Positions 31,801 through 38,046 of a DNA stretch of 64,000 nt are shown here, in pieces (position 1 is the stretch's first letter; each line of letters starts with the position of its first letter). The DNA is from Akkermansia muciniphila (lineage in GTDB: Bacteria > Verrucomicrobiota > Verrucomicrobiia > Verrucomicrobiales > DEV007). The translations under genes and the position numbers were made by a program. The stretch is taken from assembly GCA_945883495.1 (NCBI GenBank), contig CAMCXS010000004.1, positions 62,001 through 126,000 of the forward strand, in the 5' to 3' direction. The notes below the pieces were generated by a model that worked only from the letters and a program-made list of their open reading frames with translations, had not been told where the DNA came from and ran no database searches.

Positions 31801-33159
31801 GGTACGACTACAGCTTTTCATTTCGGGAACACTCTCAACGGCAACGAGGCGAACTGTGATGGAAATTTCCCCTACGGAATTGGGGAAAGCGGACCGTTTT
31901 TGAGACGAACGTCGCCAGTGAGAAGGTATGCTCCGAATGCTTGGGGCGTTTACGATTGCCACGGCAATGTTCTGGAGTGGTGCCAGGACTGGTATCAACA
32001 GAATCTGGGTGCCCAGCCGGTTATGGACCCGCAAGGACCCGCGAATAGTTTCGCTCGTGTGGTTCGCGGCGGGTCCTGGCGGCACAGTGCCAAGCTCTGC
32101 CGATCTGCGGAACGTGATGGATACGGTCCGGAATCCCGCGACGATAGCATTGGGTTCCGTCCGGTCAGAATGAAAAAAACGGAGGGTAGCGACCTGGATG
32201 ACGTGGCGCCCACCAAGCCCCAAGACTCGACCTCTGCTGGACTTCGTAGTCCCGACTTTATCCCTTTGCAGGACGAGAATCTGTTACGGAGCCAGCGAAC
32301 GGGACGTGATCGGGTGGACGCGGTGCTTAGGGCTGCGGCAAAGCCCGACGAGCCATCTTTGTCCACAGACGGACCTCGCCGTAGTTTGAGCTTTGTCTCG
32401 GTCCCACCTGGTAAGTTTCTCATGGGAAGTCCGCGAAGTGAGCGAGGACATTCTGATGATGAAGCTCAGTATGAAGTGACCTTTTACCTGGGATTTGAGA
32501 TCTGCGTCACTCAGATTACACAGGCTCAGTATGAGTCCGTCACTGGCACTAACCCGAGCCATTTCAAGAAGTCGGGCTCCGATGCTCCAGTGGAAATGGT
32601 GAGCTGGCACGATGCAAACGAGTGGTGCCGCCGGATGTCGGCCATCGACGTGGACTACTTCTATCGTCTCCCGACCGAGGCAGAGTGGGAATACGCTTGC
32701 CGTGCCGGTGCCAAGGGAGCTTTCAACGTCGACAGTGCAACGCTGGATGAACTCGCCTACTACTCGGAGAACTCGGGAGGGAGAACGCATCCCGTCGGTG
32801 AGAAGCGCTCCAATGCCTGGGGTTTGCATGATTGCCACGGGAACGTCTGGGAATGGTGTGCGGACTGGTATGGGAATCGTCTGAGAACCCCGGCGAACCT
32901 AAGTCCGGAATTGCCGTCCCATGGTGAGGACCGTGTGCTGCGCGGCGGGGCGTGGGACGGTGTCGCCCAGAACTGCCGCTCAGCGAACCGGTTCAGAAAC
33001 ATTCCTATCATCCGCGCTTCAAACATCGGTTTCCGGCCCGTCCGAACCAAGAAACACCTGATCACCGAGCCAGCCGCCGTGGCGCAGCCCGAGCCGCAAG
33101 CCGGAGCCCGGAGCCCTCGTCGCGGCTGGTTTGGCGGGATGTCTGGAGGCAAACGATAG
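25819..33159 (+). CDS. giant vWA (SAV_2336-type) protein with seven FGE/SUMF1-like domains
   Basis: 2446 residues. Residues 1-140 are a low-complexity Pro/Gln/Glu-rich lead. Residues ~145-370 carry a vWA-like domain (RWISLHVVFDSGRSMDFWKAAHRTL, MIDAS-like DSGRS). Residues ~370-560 are a helical region of the SAV_2336 type. Seven FGE-sulfatase (C-type-lectin fold) domains follow at about 567-812, 835-1058, 1078-1307, 1323-1571, 1594-1855, 1883-2122 and 2190-2412. Each has (F/T)MGSP or LMGEG, the APVTQAQY motif, LP(T/S)EAxWEYxCRAG, DCHGNVxEWC and a final (I/F)GFRPV. The catalytic Cys pair of true FGE is lost, so binding is more likely than formylglycine synthesis. Ends in a basic tail, SPRRGWFGGMSGGKR. 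Third gene of the operon. Confidence 0.85.
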   Translation: MSLDTKSGHSSAFLRSCGVGGADARPARDVADVLYLAAYVDRLLASAEKQPQPQEPQPSAPSDSQAKRPEPPTESDSSVSASEDQAASPNVDVSAPAPGSEQAEQSLRHRDLAFSASATAPLQVPEPIAVPDTRELAKALRPLNRRVRKGLATELDPDASAEATARNAGRLIIVKRPAERRWISLHVVFDSGRSMDFWKAAHRTLIRMFARQGAFHRLRFWTMSPHGAEVYPLADGNGSRSSGHLVPLTEDEIILVVSDTLGPHWRDGTALIRLREWGLSHPCALLHLFPSTMWKRTALADAVLCELSSVEPLEPNRTLRVTRRGRALLSEEPGIPVFNLRSLHVRSWARLLAGIGKSKIAGILPGRGAKEPESAAGSTPDQLLTAFMQSSSPEAGALLRSLAAAPLSPPVMRLIQAAWLPDSRHWHLAEVVFGGLLRLVELPDAVTRSRSEGMYFDFVLGVRERILDAMPRQHFLDVRKKASEYLVKLGFGDDEFELLLEQPESIPQSGGRGCALPVASLDAALFERLGERYQGVASRLRRLAGLERDGVGDAVSDEVSPASGRREPFVNSIGMTMLGIPSGTFTMGSPADESGRDNDDFPQHEVTLSHPFWITQTPVTQKQWKDVMGTTVAQQEAKGDAYGEVTGTGEDHPVYFVNWEEALRFCDRLTERENRRAEGLAYSLPTEAQWEYTCRAGTNGSQNVPGIEFTELGWFRDNSEQTTHPVGTKTPNAWGLHDCHGNVWEWCADWFERSTSTVPITEPQGPPNGEYRVVRGGGWDHDAQGCRSAFRVYDVPGGRFDYIGFRPVLSLVRQREAQGALPPEPEVQEEAARSVRPHFVPIKAGTFLMGSPGTEDGRLDREDPHQVTLTRDFEIADAPVTQAQYEAVMGTNPSRFKESGPDAPVEQVSWHDAVAFCDKLTAEDPNWIYRLPTEAEWEYACRAGTTGSYNVGNADPAALGWFRANSRGKTHPVREKAANPWGLYDCHGNVWEWCQDWFAENLGAKALRDPQGPDYGVLRVLRGSSWYNDNAMNRRGFDPGSRSDGFGFRPVRLKRIAEGNAPEPVPTQEAKVKAGARSAEWTARDFEVPVAPGMKMLCIGAGNFLMGEGTEAHPVTLTEDFFIAETPVTQAQYDAVMGKNPSRFKEVGPDAPVEQLTWDDAVAFCQRLSAADPVWMYRLPTEAEWEYACRAGTTGDFNLDGADLADLGWFKANSGQTTHPVRQKLPNAFGLYDCHGNVREWCADWYLETLGTESATDPQGPADGVDRVARGGGWNYHEGACRSASRREGTPDLRDDQIGFRPVRVKRAVDIDTGVAPKGRSPDLLARDFVVAAAPGMKMLCLGAGNFLMGEGSEAHPVTLTEDFFIAETPVTQAHYEAVMGTNPSYFKEARADAPVETVSWDDAVAFCAKLNQIAEPEHGWEWALPSEAQWEYACRAGTTTAYSWGDEFVEGKANVENDEGTSEDKEVAYFRSRGLPVKSTMPVRTFDPNPWGLYDCHGNVWEWCADWHGEYPKEAVVDPQGPESGGYRVQRGGSWRDSALICRSAYRSRPVPGIRFHDFGFRPVLTRKKQAEGTEPEPVPTQEAEVKAGARSRPEDYVAADFVNGLEMGMVCVPPGMFTMGSPVGERGRESESWMAKETQHQVTLTEPFWIAKTPVTQDAWQTLMGSTVAEQKAKGNAFGEVTGTGDDHPAYFVNWEDALAACDRLSIRERDAGRLPDGYLYTLPTEAQWEYACRAGTEGPFNVDGTSHQDLGWYRDNSEGSTHSVAERAPNAWGLYDCHGNVWEWCSDLLQEDLGAKSATDPQGPTSGYERVLRGGSWSNYALRCRSAYRLGGIPSFRKGDIGFRPVLCPRKQRTDLSVLPTELEAVAQPEPQAPTAAGQIRQVFVPIRPGKFLMGSPRNEKDREPGDAKETQHEVTLTHAFEIADAPVTQAQYEAVVGTNPSRFKESGSDAPVDQVSWEDAMEWCRKMSETDPHFEYRLPSEAEWEYVCRAGTTTAFHFGNTLNGNEANCDGNFPYGIGESGPFLRRTSPVRRYAPNAWGVYDCHGNVLEWCQDWYQQNLGAQPVMDPQGPANSFARVVRGGSWRHSAKLCRSAERDGYGPESRDDSIGFRPVRMKKTEGSDLDDVAPTKPQDSTSAGLRSPDFIPLQDENLLRSQRTGRDRVDAVLRAAAKPDEPSLSTDGPRRSLSFVSVPPGKFLMGSPRSERGHSDDEAQYEVTFYLGFEICVTQITQAQYESVTGTNPSHFKKSGSDAPVEMVSWHDANEWCRRMSAIDVDYFYRLPTEAEWEYACRAGAKGAFNVDSATLDELAYYSENSGGRTHPVGEKRSNAWGLHDCHGNVWEWCADWYGNRLRTPANLSPELPSHGEDRVLRGGAWDGVAQNCRSANRFRNIPIIRASNIGFRPVRTKKHLITEPAAVAQPEPQAGARSPRRGWFGGMSGGKR

Positions 33160-33230
33160 AGTGGAACCCCAGTGGGACAACGCGCACGATTCGCTGGTTG
33201 TCTCGCGCTTGCATCGCTTTGGTGGGGTCG

Positions 33231-33290
33231 GCGGAGGAACCCAGGGCGTTGCCCTGGGCTTTCCTGTCCCGGCCCTTTGGGCCTGACGGA
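33231..33290 (-). repeat. dispersed GGCC-palindrome repeat, copy 4
   Basis: Read on the minus strand, it begins GGCCCAAAGGGCCGGGACAG and continues through GCCCAGGGCAACGCCCTGGG, as in the other copies, and contains the nested palindrome CCCAGGGC/GCCCTGGG. Confidence 0.55.
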
Positions 33291-33394
33291 GGCGTCGGTC
33301 CTGTGTCCTGAACGACTTCGACGTACGGAGAGTGGCCGGGGCCTGGAGCGGGAGTTGCTTGCCCCGGTGGCTTGGTGGAAGCCAACCTTGATCC

Positions 33395-33534
33395 TCCTTC
33401 CTTCGGACTGCTGAGACTCGTCTCAGCCTTCAGAACCGAAGCTCGCTGAGGTTCCCGGTGGCGCAGGGAAAGAGCGTGAGAAGCGAAGAGCGTGAGAAAG
33501 CAGCAGCGCCTGATCGGCTTGGTGAGAAGGCGGC
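33395..33534. repeat. module-boundary repeat, copy A
   Basis: Includes CTTCGGACTGC, the palindrome TGAGACTCGTCTCA, ACCGAAGCTCGCTGAGGTT and GAGCGTGAGAAGCG...GTGAGAAAG, and ends GCCTGATCGGC. Other copies: B 34612-34658 (right half only), C 36402-36520, D 37275-37327 (right half), E 38047-38185. Each lies just after the last gene of a module. Confidence 0.75.
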
Positions 33535-34407
33535 TTAGCCTTGCCGCAGCGCTGCCATGAACTCATCCAGTGAAGCGCAGAGAGCTGCAGTGCGTTGCAG
33601 GGAAGCGAGGCGATCTGCCCCTGAGGCGCGCCCCAATTCCTCGATTGCATTGCCAGGGAGAACTCCAAAACGGGCTTCGAGAACCACTTGAATCGCTCCG
33701 CGTTGACCCTTCTGAATGCCTTTCTCGATGCCTTTCTCGATGAGTTCCCGACCGGCACAGGTTTCTTCAACGGGAGGGAGATCTTGGATCATGGCGTGAA
33801 TATCCTGGGAGTTGCGCTTTTTGAAGCGTTGCATCAAGAGTTGCACGAAAATGGTCGTGAAGCAATCCTGGTCCTCTTCGTCGAGTTCCGGACTGGCACG
33901 CAGTGCGGCGTAGTCCTGGGCGGCTTTGGTTTCCACTTCGGTATCCTGGTCCTCCACCATTGGTCGCAACAAGGAAACGAGGGGACAGACGGGAACATCG
34001 CGTTCCAACGCCACCAGCCGCTCGTTGAGGAAGATGCGCCGGATGTGCGGAAACGCTTCCGGGCCAGCGACTTCAACCGATCGATCCGAGAAGACAACCA
34101 CGGCGGTCACCTCTCGGGGCACGTAGTCCCGGCGTCGGCAGTCGCGCGTGGGATTGAGGCGGCGCCATTCCAGCAGCCGGGCCAAGTCGGTGCGGATCAG
34201 GACGGAGTGATCAAAGTAAAACTGGAATTCCCAGATCTGGCAAGGCTGCGCGGAATCCTCCGGAACGACCACCAGATCACACTCCGTTTTGGGCTTGAAG
34301 ACCTTTGGGCCAGCCTCCGCCACCGGCGGCATGGGGCTTTGCGACAACAACCCCAGCCAATCGGGACGCTGGGTGAAGATCTGAGAGAAGGTGCGATCCG
34401 TTTCCAC
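33535..34407 (-). CDS. Rpn/DUF2887-type putative nuclease
   Basis: About 290 residues from a GTG at 34407 (followed by ETDRTFSQIFTQRPDWLGLLSQSP). The PD-(D/E)XK-like core is TECDLVVVPEDSAQPCQIWEFQFYFDHSVLIRTDLARLLEWRR, with E and Q-F near the active strand, then VTAVVVFSDRSVEV. The C-terminus has ELIEKGIEKGIQKGQRGAIQ, the EKGxxxG repeat typical of Rpn (recombination-promoting nuclease) and DUF2887 proteins. The frame upstream of 34407 runs into repeats and FGE-gene remnants and was excluded. A truncated paralogue lies at 38185-38940. These proteins nick or cleave DNA and often multiply in genomes. Confidence 0.65.
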   Translation of the reverse strand: METDRTFSQIFTQRPDWLGLLSQSPMPPVAEAGPKVFKPKTECDLVVVPEDSAQPCQIWEFQFYFDHSVLIRTDLARLLEWRRLNPTRDCRRRDYVPREVTAVVVFSDRSVEVAGPEAFPHIRRIFLNERLVALERDVPVCPLVSLLRPMVEDQDTEVETKAAQDYAALRASPELDEEDQDCFTTIFVQLLMQRFKKRNSQDIHAMIQDLPPVEETCAGRELIEKGIEKGIQKGQRGAIQVVLEARFGVLPGNAIEELGRASGADRLASLQRTAALCASLDEFMAALRQG

Positions 34408-34711
34408 GAGTGGGTTTCCCTCGCGCGAAAACGGATTGGCGGCAAGGGCACCGTTTGGCCAGGATAGCGCGTTTCGATGCGTTTCCGATGGGCCGCCGAC
34501 GGGTCTGAATGAAAAAGCGGAGGGCACCGCGCTGGCGGCCGTGGCGCAGCCCGAGCCGGTCTCCAGAGCCCGCGTCGCGGCTGGTTTGGCGGGCTGTTTG
34601 GAGGCGGTCGGTGAGAGCGTGAGAAGCAGAGAGCGTGAGAAAGGAGCAGGGCCTGATCTTTTCTCTAACTTTCTCACTTTCCACGTTGCAACGGTCCTCT
34701 GACGATAGAAA
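34408..34711. other. intergenic stretch with FGE-gene remnant and boundary repeat B
   Basis: 34478-34611 on the plus strand matches the 3' end of the giant vWA-FGE gene (AVAQPEP..., then the RRGWFGGLFGG-like tail in shifted frames). It is directly followed by boundary repeat B (34612-34658). No intact gene. Confidence 0.55.
34478..34611 (+). pseudogene. remnant of the 3' end of a vWA-FGE gene
   Basis: The DNA encodes, with frameshifts, fragments equivalent to GFRPVRxKK, AVAQPEP and a SPRRGWFGG-like end, aligned with 33010-33159. The reading frame is broken (LNEKAEGTALAAVAQPEP in one frame). This shows at least one further FGE-type gene end was once present here. Confidence 0.55.
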
Positions 34712-36028
34712 ATGATCCGAGTCATGAGGACGGTCGTTGCGATTCCAAAGGATGGACGCTTCCATTCCGAAGCACTTTCTGACGCTTCTTTGTCGGAAAA
34801 ACACTTGGTCATCCAGGAGGAGAAAGAGCATCCCGCGCATGGTCCGGTGCTGGGAAAGATCGGAATAGAACCTGCCCCGCGCCCTGGAGGAGGCAATGGG
34901 AACCCAGCGTTGGTAAAATCCGCTGTCGCTCCCTCGTTTGTCCGCCTGCCTTACTTAGGTGCCTATATCATCCGCGCCAAGACCAACCAGCAGGTCAGGG
35001 AAGTGGAGGAGGCTTTCGGTGAAGAATATGCATTTGCCGAAGATGTCGATGTTCCCCTCATTCACGCCTCCGGAGGCGGGCCGCGGGGACCCAGGTCGCA
35101 TCCGGATCGAGCGTGGCCGGACGATTCTGGAGTCCACCTTGCGCATCAGCAGGGAATTCGTGGCAATGGGGTCAAGGTCGCGGTGCTGGACACCGGCTGC
35201 GACAACGATCATGTGCAATTCGACCACCAGGACGTGGCTTTCCGCTACGTTTCTCCGGCGTCGCCGGTTTCCCTCCGCGCGGTTCGCGGCTTTGATCCGG
35301 GAGGACATGGAACCCATGTCTGCGGCATCGTCGCGGGCAAGAACACTGGGGTCGCTCCGGACGCTTCTCTCTTGGTGGCGTCGGTGATCGAGAGTGAACG
35401 GAACGAAACCTCGATTCGCCGCATCCTGACCGCCCTGGACTGGGTTCTGTCCAGTGTGTTTGCGGATGACCACAATGGCACCGCCAGCGAACCGGTCATC
35501 CTCAACTTCTCGTTCGGGTTCAGTGCCAATTCGTTGTCGAACGCGTCGGTCGCGGCGTTGCTTGATACCTTGCGGGCCTCAATGCGCATCTTGCTCCACG
35601 ACTTCGATGTGCTGCCGATCGTTGCGGTGGGGAATGAGGGGCAAGGCATTGCGAGGTATCCGGCGATTTACCCCGAATGCCTTTCCGTAGGGGCCGTGAA
35701 TTTTCAGAACGAGGTAGCCGACTTTAGTGGGAGCGGTAACTTTCAGGTTGATGGCCAAACAAGGATGGTTCCTGAAGTTTCCGGCTACGGGCACGAAGTT
35801 TATTCCGCCTTGGAACGGAATCAGCAGAACCGCAGCGTCTACGCCAAAAAAAGCGGTACCAGCATGGCGACCCCATATGTTTCCGGAATTGCCGCCCTCT
35901 ACGCCTCCCAAGAAGACGGCAGTTTGCGTGGTTTGGCGCTGCGGGATCGATTGCTGAAAACGGCTCTTCCACTTCCGACGCAACCTACCGGGCGCGTCGG
36001 CAAAGGCTTGGCAAGATTTGTGCCGTGA
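34712..36028 (+). CDS. subtilisin-like serine protease (S8)
   Basis: 438 residues (ATG 34712; ATG 34724 also possible). No signal peptide, so probably cytoplasmic. Catalytic triad: Asp in VAVLDTGCDNDH (about residue 160), His in GGHGTHVCGIVAG (about 200), Ser in SGTSMATPYVSGIAALY (about 384); the oxyanion Asn is likely in VGNEGQG. The first ~140 residues may serve as a prodomain. The small gene at 36032 starts 3 bp after this stop and may encode an inhibitor. S8 peptidases occur as effectors in bacterial conflict loci, but a link to the nearby VMAP operon is only by proximity. Confidence 0.88.
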   Translation: MIRVMRTVVAIPKDGRFHSEALSDASLSEKHLVIQEEKEHPAHGPVLGKIGIEPAPRPGGGNGNPALVKSAVAPSFVRLPYLGAYIIRAKTNQQVREVEEAFGEEYAFAEDVDVPLIHASGGGPRGPRSHPDRAWPDDSGVHLAHQQGIRGNGVKVAVLDTGCDNDHVQFDHQDVAFRYVSPASPVSLRAVRGFDPGGHGTHVCGIVAGKNTGVAPDASLLVASVIESERNETSIRRILTALDWVLSSVFADDHNGTASEPVILNFSFGFSANSLSNASVAALLDTLRASMRILLHDFDVLPIVAVGNEGQGIARYPAIYPECLSVGAVNFQNEVADFSGSGNFQVDGQTRMVPEVSGYGHEVYSALERNQQNRSVYAKKSGTSMATPYVSGIAALYASQEDGSLRGLALRDRLLKTALPLPTQPTGRVGKGLARFVP

Positions 36029-36031
36029 ACT

Positions 36032-36376
36032 ATGCTGAAGTTTCGTATGGCAAAGACGGAGAGAGAAACGAGCTTCCACCGCTATGTGGTCCGGTTCGAG
36101 GAACCCTCGCGCGGCCGGCTCTGGGACTCCTATTCTCCGACGCGTCGGCTCCAAGAACGCCTCCGGTGGAACGAAGACCGGATTGAGGGCATGGAGTCCT
36201 GGTTGCGCGAAAAAGGGCTTTGGGACGACGTGCAGTCGGTGGCCCGGCCCTCGGCTTTCGACGTTGCCTTCTTGATCGCCACATCCACCGTTGCGGAACA
36301 ACTTGCGGAGTTACCTGGGGTGGTGAGTGTGATCGAAGACCTTCCTTTCGAGGCCAACGATGAGCTGCCCGAATGA
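36032..36376 (+). CDS. small protein, possible peptidase inhibitor (I9-like)
   Basis: 114 residues (a later in-frame ATG lies at 36047). The sequence RYVVRFEEPSRGRL, then AFLIATSTVAEQLAELPGVVSVIED, has the strand-helix-strand plan and the closing LxxxPGVxxVxxD of I9/subtilisin-propeptide domains. It lies 3 bp after the S8 protease gene, so it may hold the protease inactive, or be its detached prodomain. No other domain seen. Confidence 0.5.
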   Translation: MLKFRMAKTERETSFHRYVVRFEEPSRGRLWDSYSPTRRLQERLRWNEDRIEGMESWLREKGLWDDVQSVARPSAFDVAFLIATSTVAEQLAELPGVVSVIEDLPFEANDELPE

Positions 36377-36662
36377 AAGGAATGCCAGGAATCTCTCCTC
36401 CCTCCTTCGGACTGCGCGCGACTCGTCGCCGCCTTTTCTGCGAAAGCTTGCGGAGGTGCCCGAGCGCAGGGGAAGAGCGTGAGAAGCGGAGAGCGGGAGA
36501 AAGGAGCAGGGCCTGATCGCCCTTGGGCCGGGCGAAAAACGGGCGTTTGACCACGAATGGGGGCGATCGCGCGGATCAGGTCGAACACTGAGAACGGACT
36601 CAGTTGCCGGCCTTGAGCTCATCGGACTTGAGCGAGAGATTCGGAGCGGCTAGGATGCGCTC
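36377..36662. other. intergenic stretch with boundary repeat C
   Basis: Mostly occupied by module-boundary repeat C (36402-36520). The remaining ~140 bp before the antitoxin gene shows no gene. A promoter for the toxin-antitoxin pair must lie here, but no clear boxes were found. Confidence 0.5.
36402..36520. repeat. module-boundary repeat, copy C
   Basis: Contains CTTCGGACTGCGCGCGACTC, GCGAAAGCTTGCGGAGGT, AGAGCGTGAGAAGCGGAGAG and GAAAGGAGCAGGGCCTGATC. Starts 25 bp after the inhibitor gene. Confidence 0.75.
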
Positions 36663-36887
36663 ATGACCGTTGATGCCATCCAGGCCGAATTGGCTGGTTT
36701 GAATGGGAAGGACCGGCGCAGAATCCTTCACTTTCTGTTGTCGCTGGAAGATGAGTCTCCGGCAGGTCCCAGCGTGGACTTGGACCAGATTCGTCTCGTC
36801 GAAAGCATCCGCGATTTCCAGGAAGGCCGAACCGTCACTGCGGAAGAGGTTCACCGAGAACTTTGGAGCCGAATCCCGGCTGAATGA
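36663..36887 (+). CDS. antitoxin of a RelE/ParE module
   Basis: 74 residues, charged and helical: MTVDAIQAELAGLNGKDRRRILHFLLSLEDESP, then LVESIRDFQEGRTVTAEEVHRELWSRIPAE. The C-terminal helix with TxEEVxxxL is typical of small antitoxins paired with RelE/ParE toxins. The stop overlaps the toxin start (ATGA at 36884-36887), giving translational coupling. Confidence 0.7.
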   Translation: MTVDAIQAELAGLNGKDRRRILHFLLSLEDESPAGPSVDLDQIRLVESIRDFQEGRTVTAEEVHRELWSRIPAE

Positions 36888-37207
36888 CCTTCGAGATCGT
36901 CTACACCGATCGAGCTCGCTGTCATCTTCAAGAGGCAGTCGACTGGATCGCGGAACGTTCTCCCCAGGCTGCGAAGAATTGGATCGCCCAGTTGACGGAG
37001 GCGGTCGATAGCTTGCGGCAGAATCCCGAGCGATTTGGATTCGCCCCGGAGAATGCAACGCACCAGATCGAAATTCACCAAATGCACTTCGGGAAAAGGC
37101 GCGGCCAGTACCGAATTCTGTTCACGATTGATCACCAGCGGGTCGCGATCCTTGACGTCAGGCACTCGATGCGGACCTGGCTTGAGCCAGGAGAACTGGA
37201 CGAATGA
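36884..37207 (+). CDS. RelE/ParE-family toxin
   Basis: 107 residues: FEIVYTDRARCHLQEAVDWIAERSPQAAKNWIAQLTEAVDSL, then a beta-sheet end GQYRILFTIDHQRVAILDVRHSMR. This is the ParE/RelE fold with the conserved YR(I/V)xFxI-x(5)-V-x(4)-RH motif. Such toxins cut ribosome-bound mRNA (RelE) or inhibit gyrase (ParE); which one applies here is not clear. It forms a pair with the preceding antitoxin. Confidence 0.85.
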   Translation: MTFEIVYTDRARCHLQEAVDWIAERSPQAAKNWIAQLTEAVDSLRQNPERFGFAPENATHQIEIHQMHFGKRRGQYRILFTIDHQRVAILDVRHSMRTWLEPGELDE

Positions 37208-37274
37208 CTCTTGGTGTCGGCAACTTTTCCGGTCAAGAAGGCAGCGCGGCGGCAGGATGCTTGGATTCCAGGGG

Positions 37275-37327
37275 GAAGATGGTGCGAAGCGGAGCGTGGG
37301 AGACAGGAGCAGGGCCTGATCGGCGTG
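37275..37327. repeat. module-boundary repeat, copy D (right half)
   Basis: Reads GAAGATGGTGCGAAGCGGAG, then CGTGGGAGACAGGAGCAGGG and CCTGATCGGCGTGG, aligned with the right half of copies A, C and E. It starts about 70 bp after the toxin stop. Confidence 0.6.
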
Positions 37328-37383
37328 GATCTGACCAGGCAATTGCCCTTGGCGTCTCCGCACCGCCGTGGCAAATTGAAGCG

Positions 37384-37877
37384 ATGGCCGCAGCCGATAC
37401 CTTCGCTTATCTCGATGCCCGGGTCGAGCGTCCGGGCGAAGAGGTTTTGGCTGACCGATTCCGATTGATGGCCGCCAAGATCGAGGAGAATCCGCTGCTC
37501 TTGGCGATTCCTCTGGAGAACGTGGAGCGGTGGCTCGCTCAGGGGCATTCCGCGGCGGAACGGTTGACGGAGTGGCGTGGCTTGCTGATCGAGGCGACCG
37601 TTTCGGAGGCCGGACTCGCGAAGCTTTTGGAATTGCTCCGGGACCAGTCCGCCGAAGCCGTGTTCTTCAAGGAATTCGCTCCGATGCCGGGGATCTTGAC
37701 TCGGGAAGAACTCGACAGGCACTCTTGGACCTCGGCGCATTAGAGCGATTGATCGAATCGGGGCGCATCGAACGTTCTATCCTGGCCACCCGGTTGGCCA
37801 CCATGGGTTATGAGCCGGCGCTGATGGCTGAATGCGGACGGGTGATGGAGGAGATCCTTGGCCAGGTGGATGTCTGA
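37384..37877 (+). pseudogene. frameshifted hypothetical helical protein
   Basis: The first part (37384-37713) reads MAAADTFAYLDARVERPGEE and runs to ILTREEL. The second part continues in another frame as RQALLDLGALERLIESGRIERSILATRLATMGYEPALMAEC and ends EEILGQVDV at 37877. The two halves join smoothly if one base was lost near 37713 (expected CTCCGACAG, seen CTCGACAG), so the gene is broken or needs a frameshift. The family was not recognised. An FGE remnant starts immediately at 37877. Confidence 0.5.
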
Positions 37878-38040
37878 AAACAGCATCATCGGCTTCCGCC
37901 CAGTCCGAATGAAAAAAGCGGAACGAACCGAACCGGGGGCCGTGGCGCAGCCCGAGCCGGACCAAACTCTCACGAGTTCGGCTACTGCCCAGAGCCCGCG
38001 TCGCGGCTTGTTTGGCGGGTTGTTTGGAGGCAAACGGTAG
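37877..38040 (+). pseudogene. second remnant of the 3' end of a vWA-FGE gene
   Basis: In one open frame it encodes ENSIIGFRPVRMKKAERTEP, then GAVAQPEP and a tail SPRRGLFGGLFGGKR, nearly identical to the C-terminus of the giant gene (IGFRPVRTKK; AVAQPEP; SPRRGWFGGMSGGKR). Only the last FGE strand and the tail remain. Followed by boundary repeat E and the second Rpn gene, exactly as the intact gene is followed by repeat A and the first Rpn gene. Confidence 0.7.
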
Positions 38041-38046
38041 GAATGC

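Larger units (their letters stand above)
33160..33534. other. intergenic stretch with two repeats
   Basis: No gene seen. It carries a minus-strand copy of the GGCC-palindrome dispersed repeat (33231-33290) and copy A of the module-boundary repeat (33395-33534). Confidence 0.6.
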
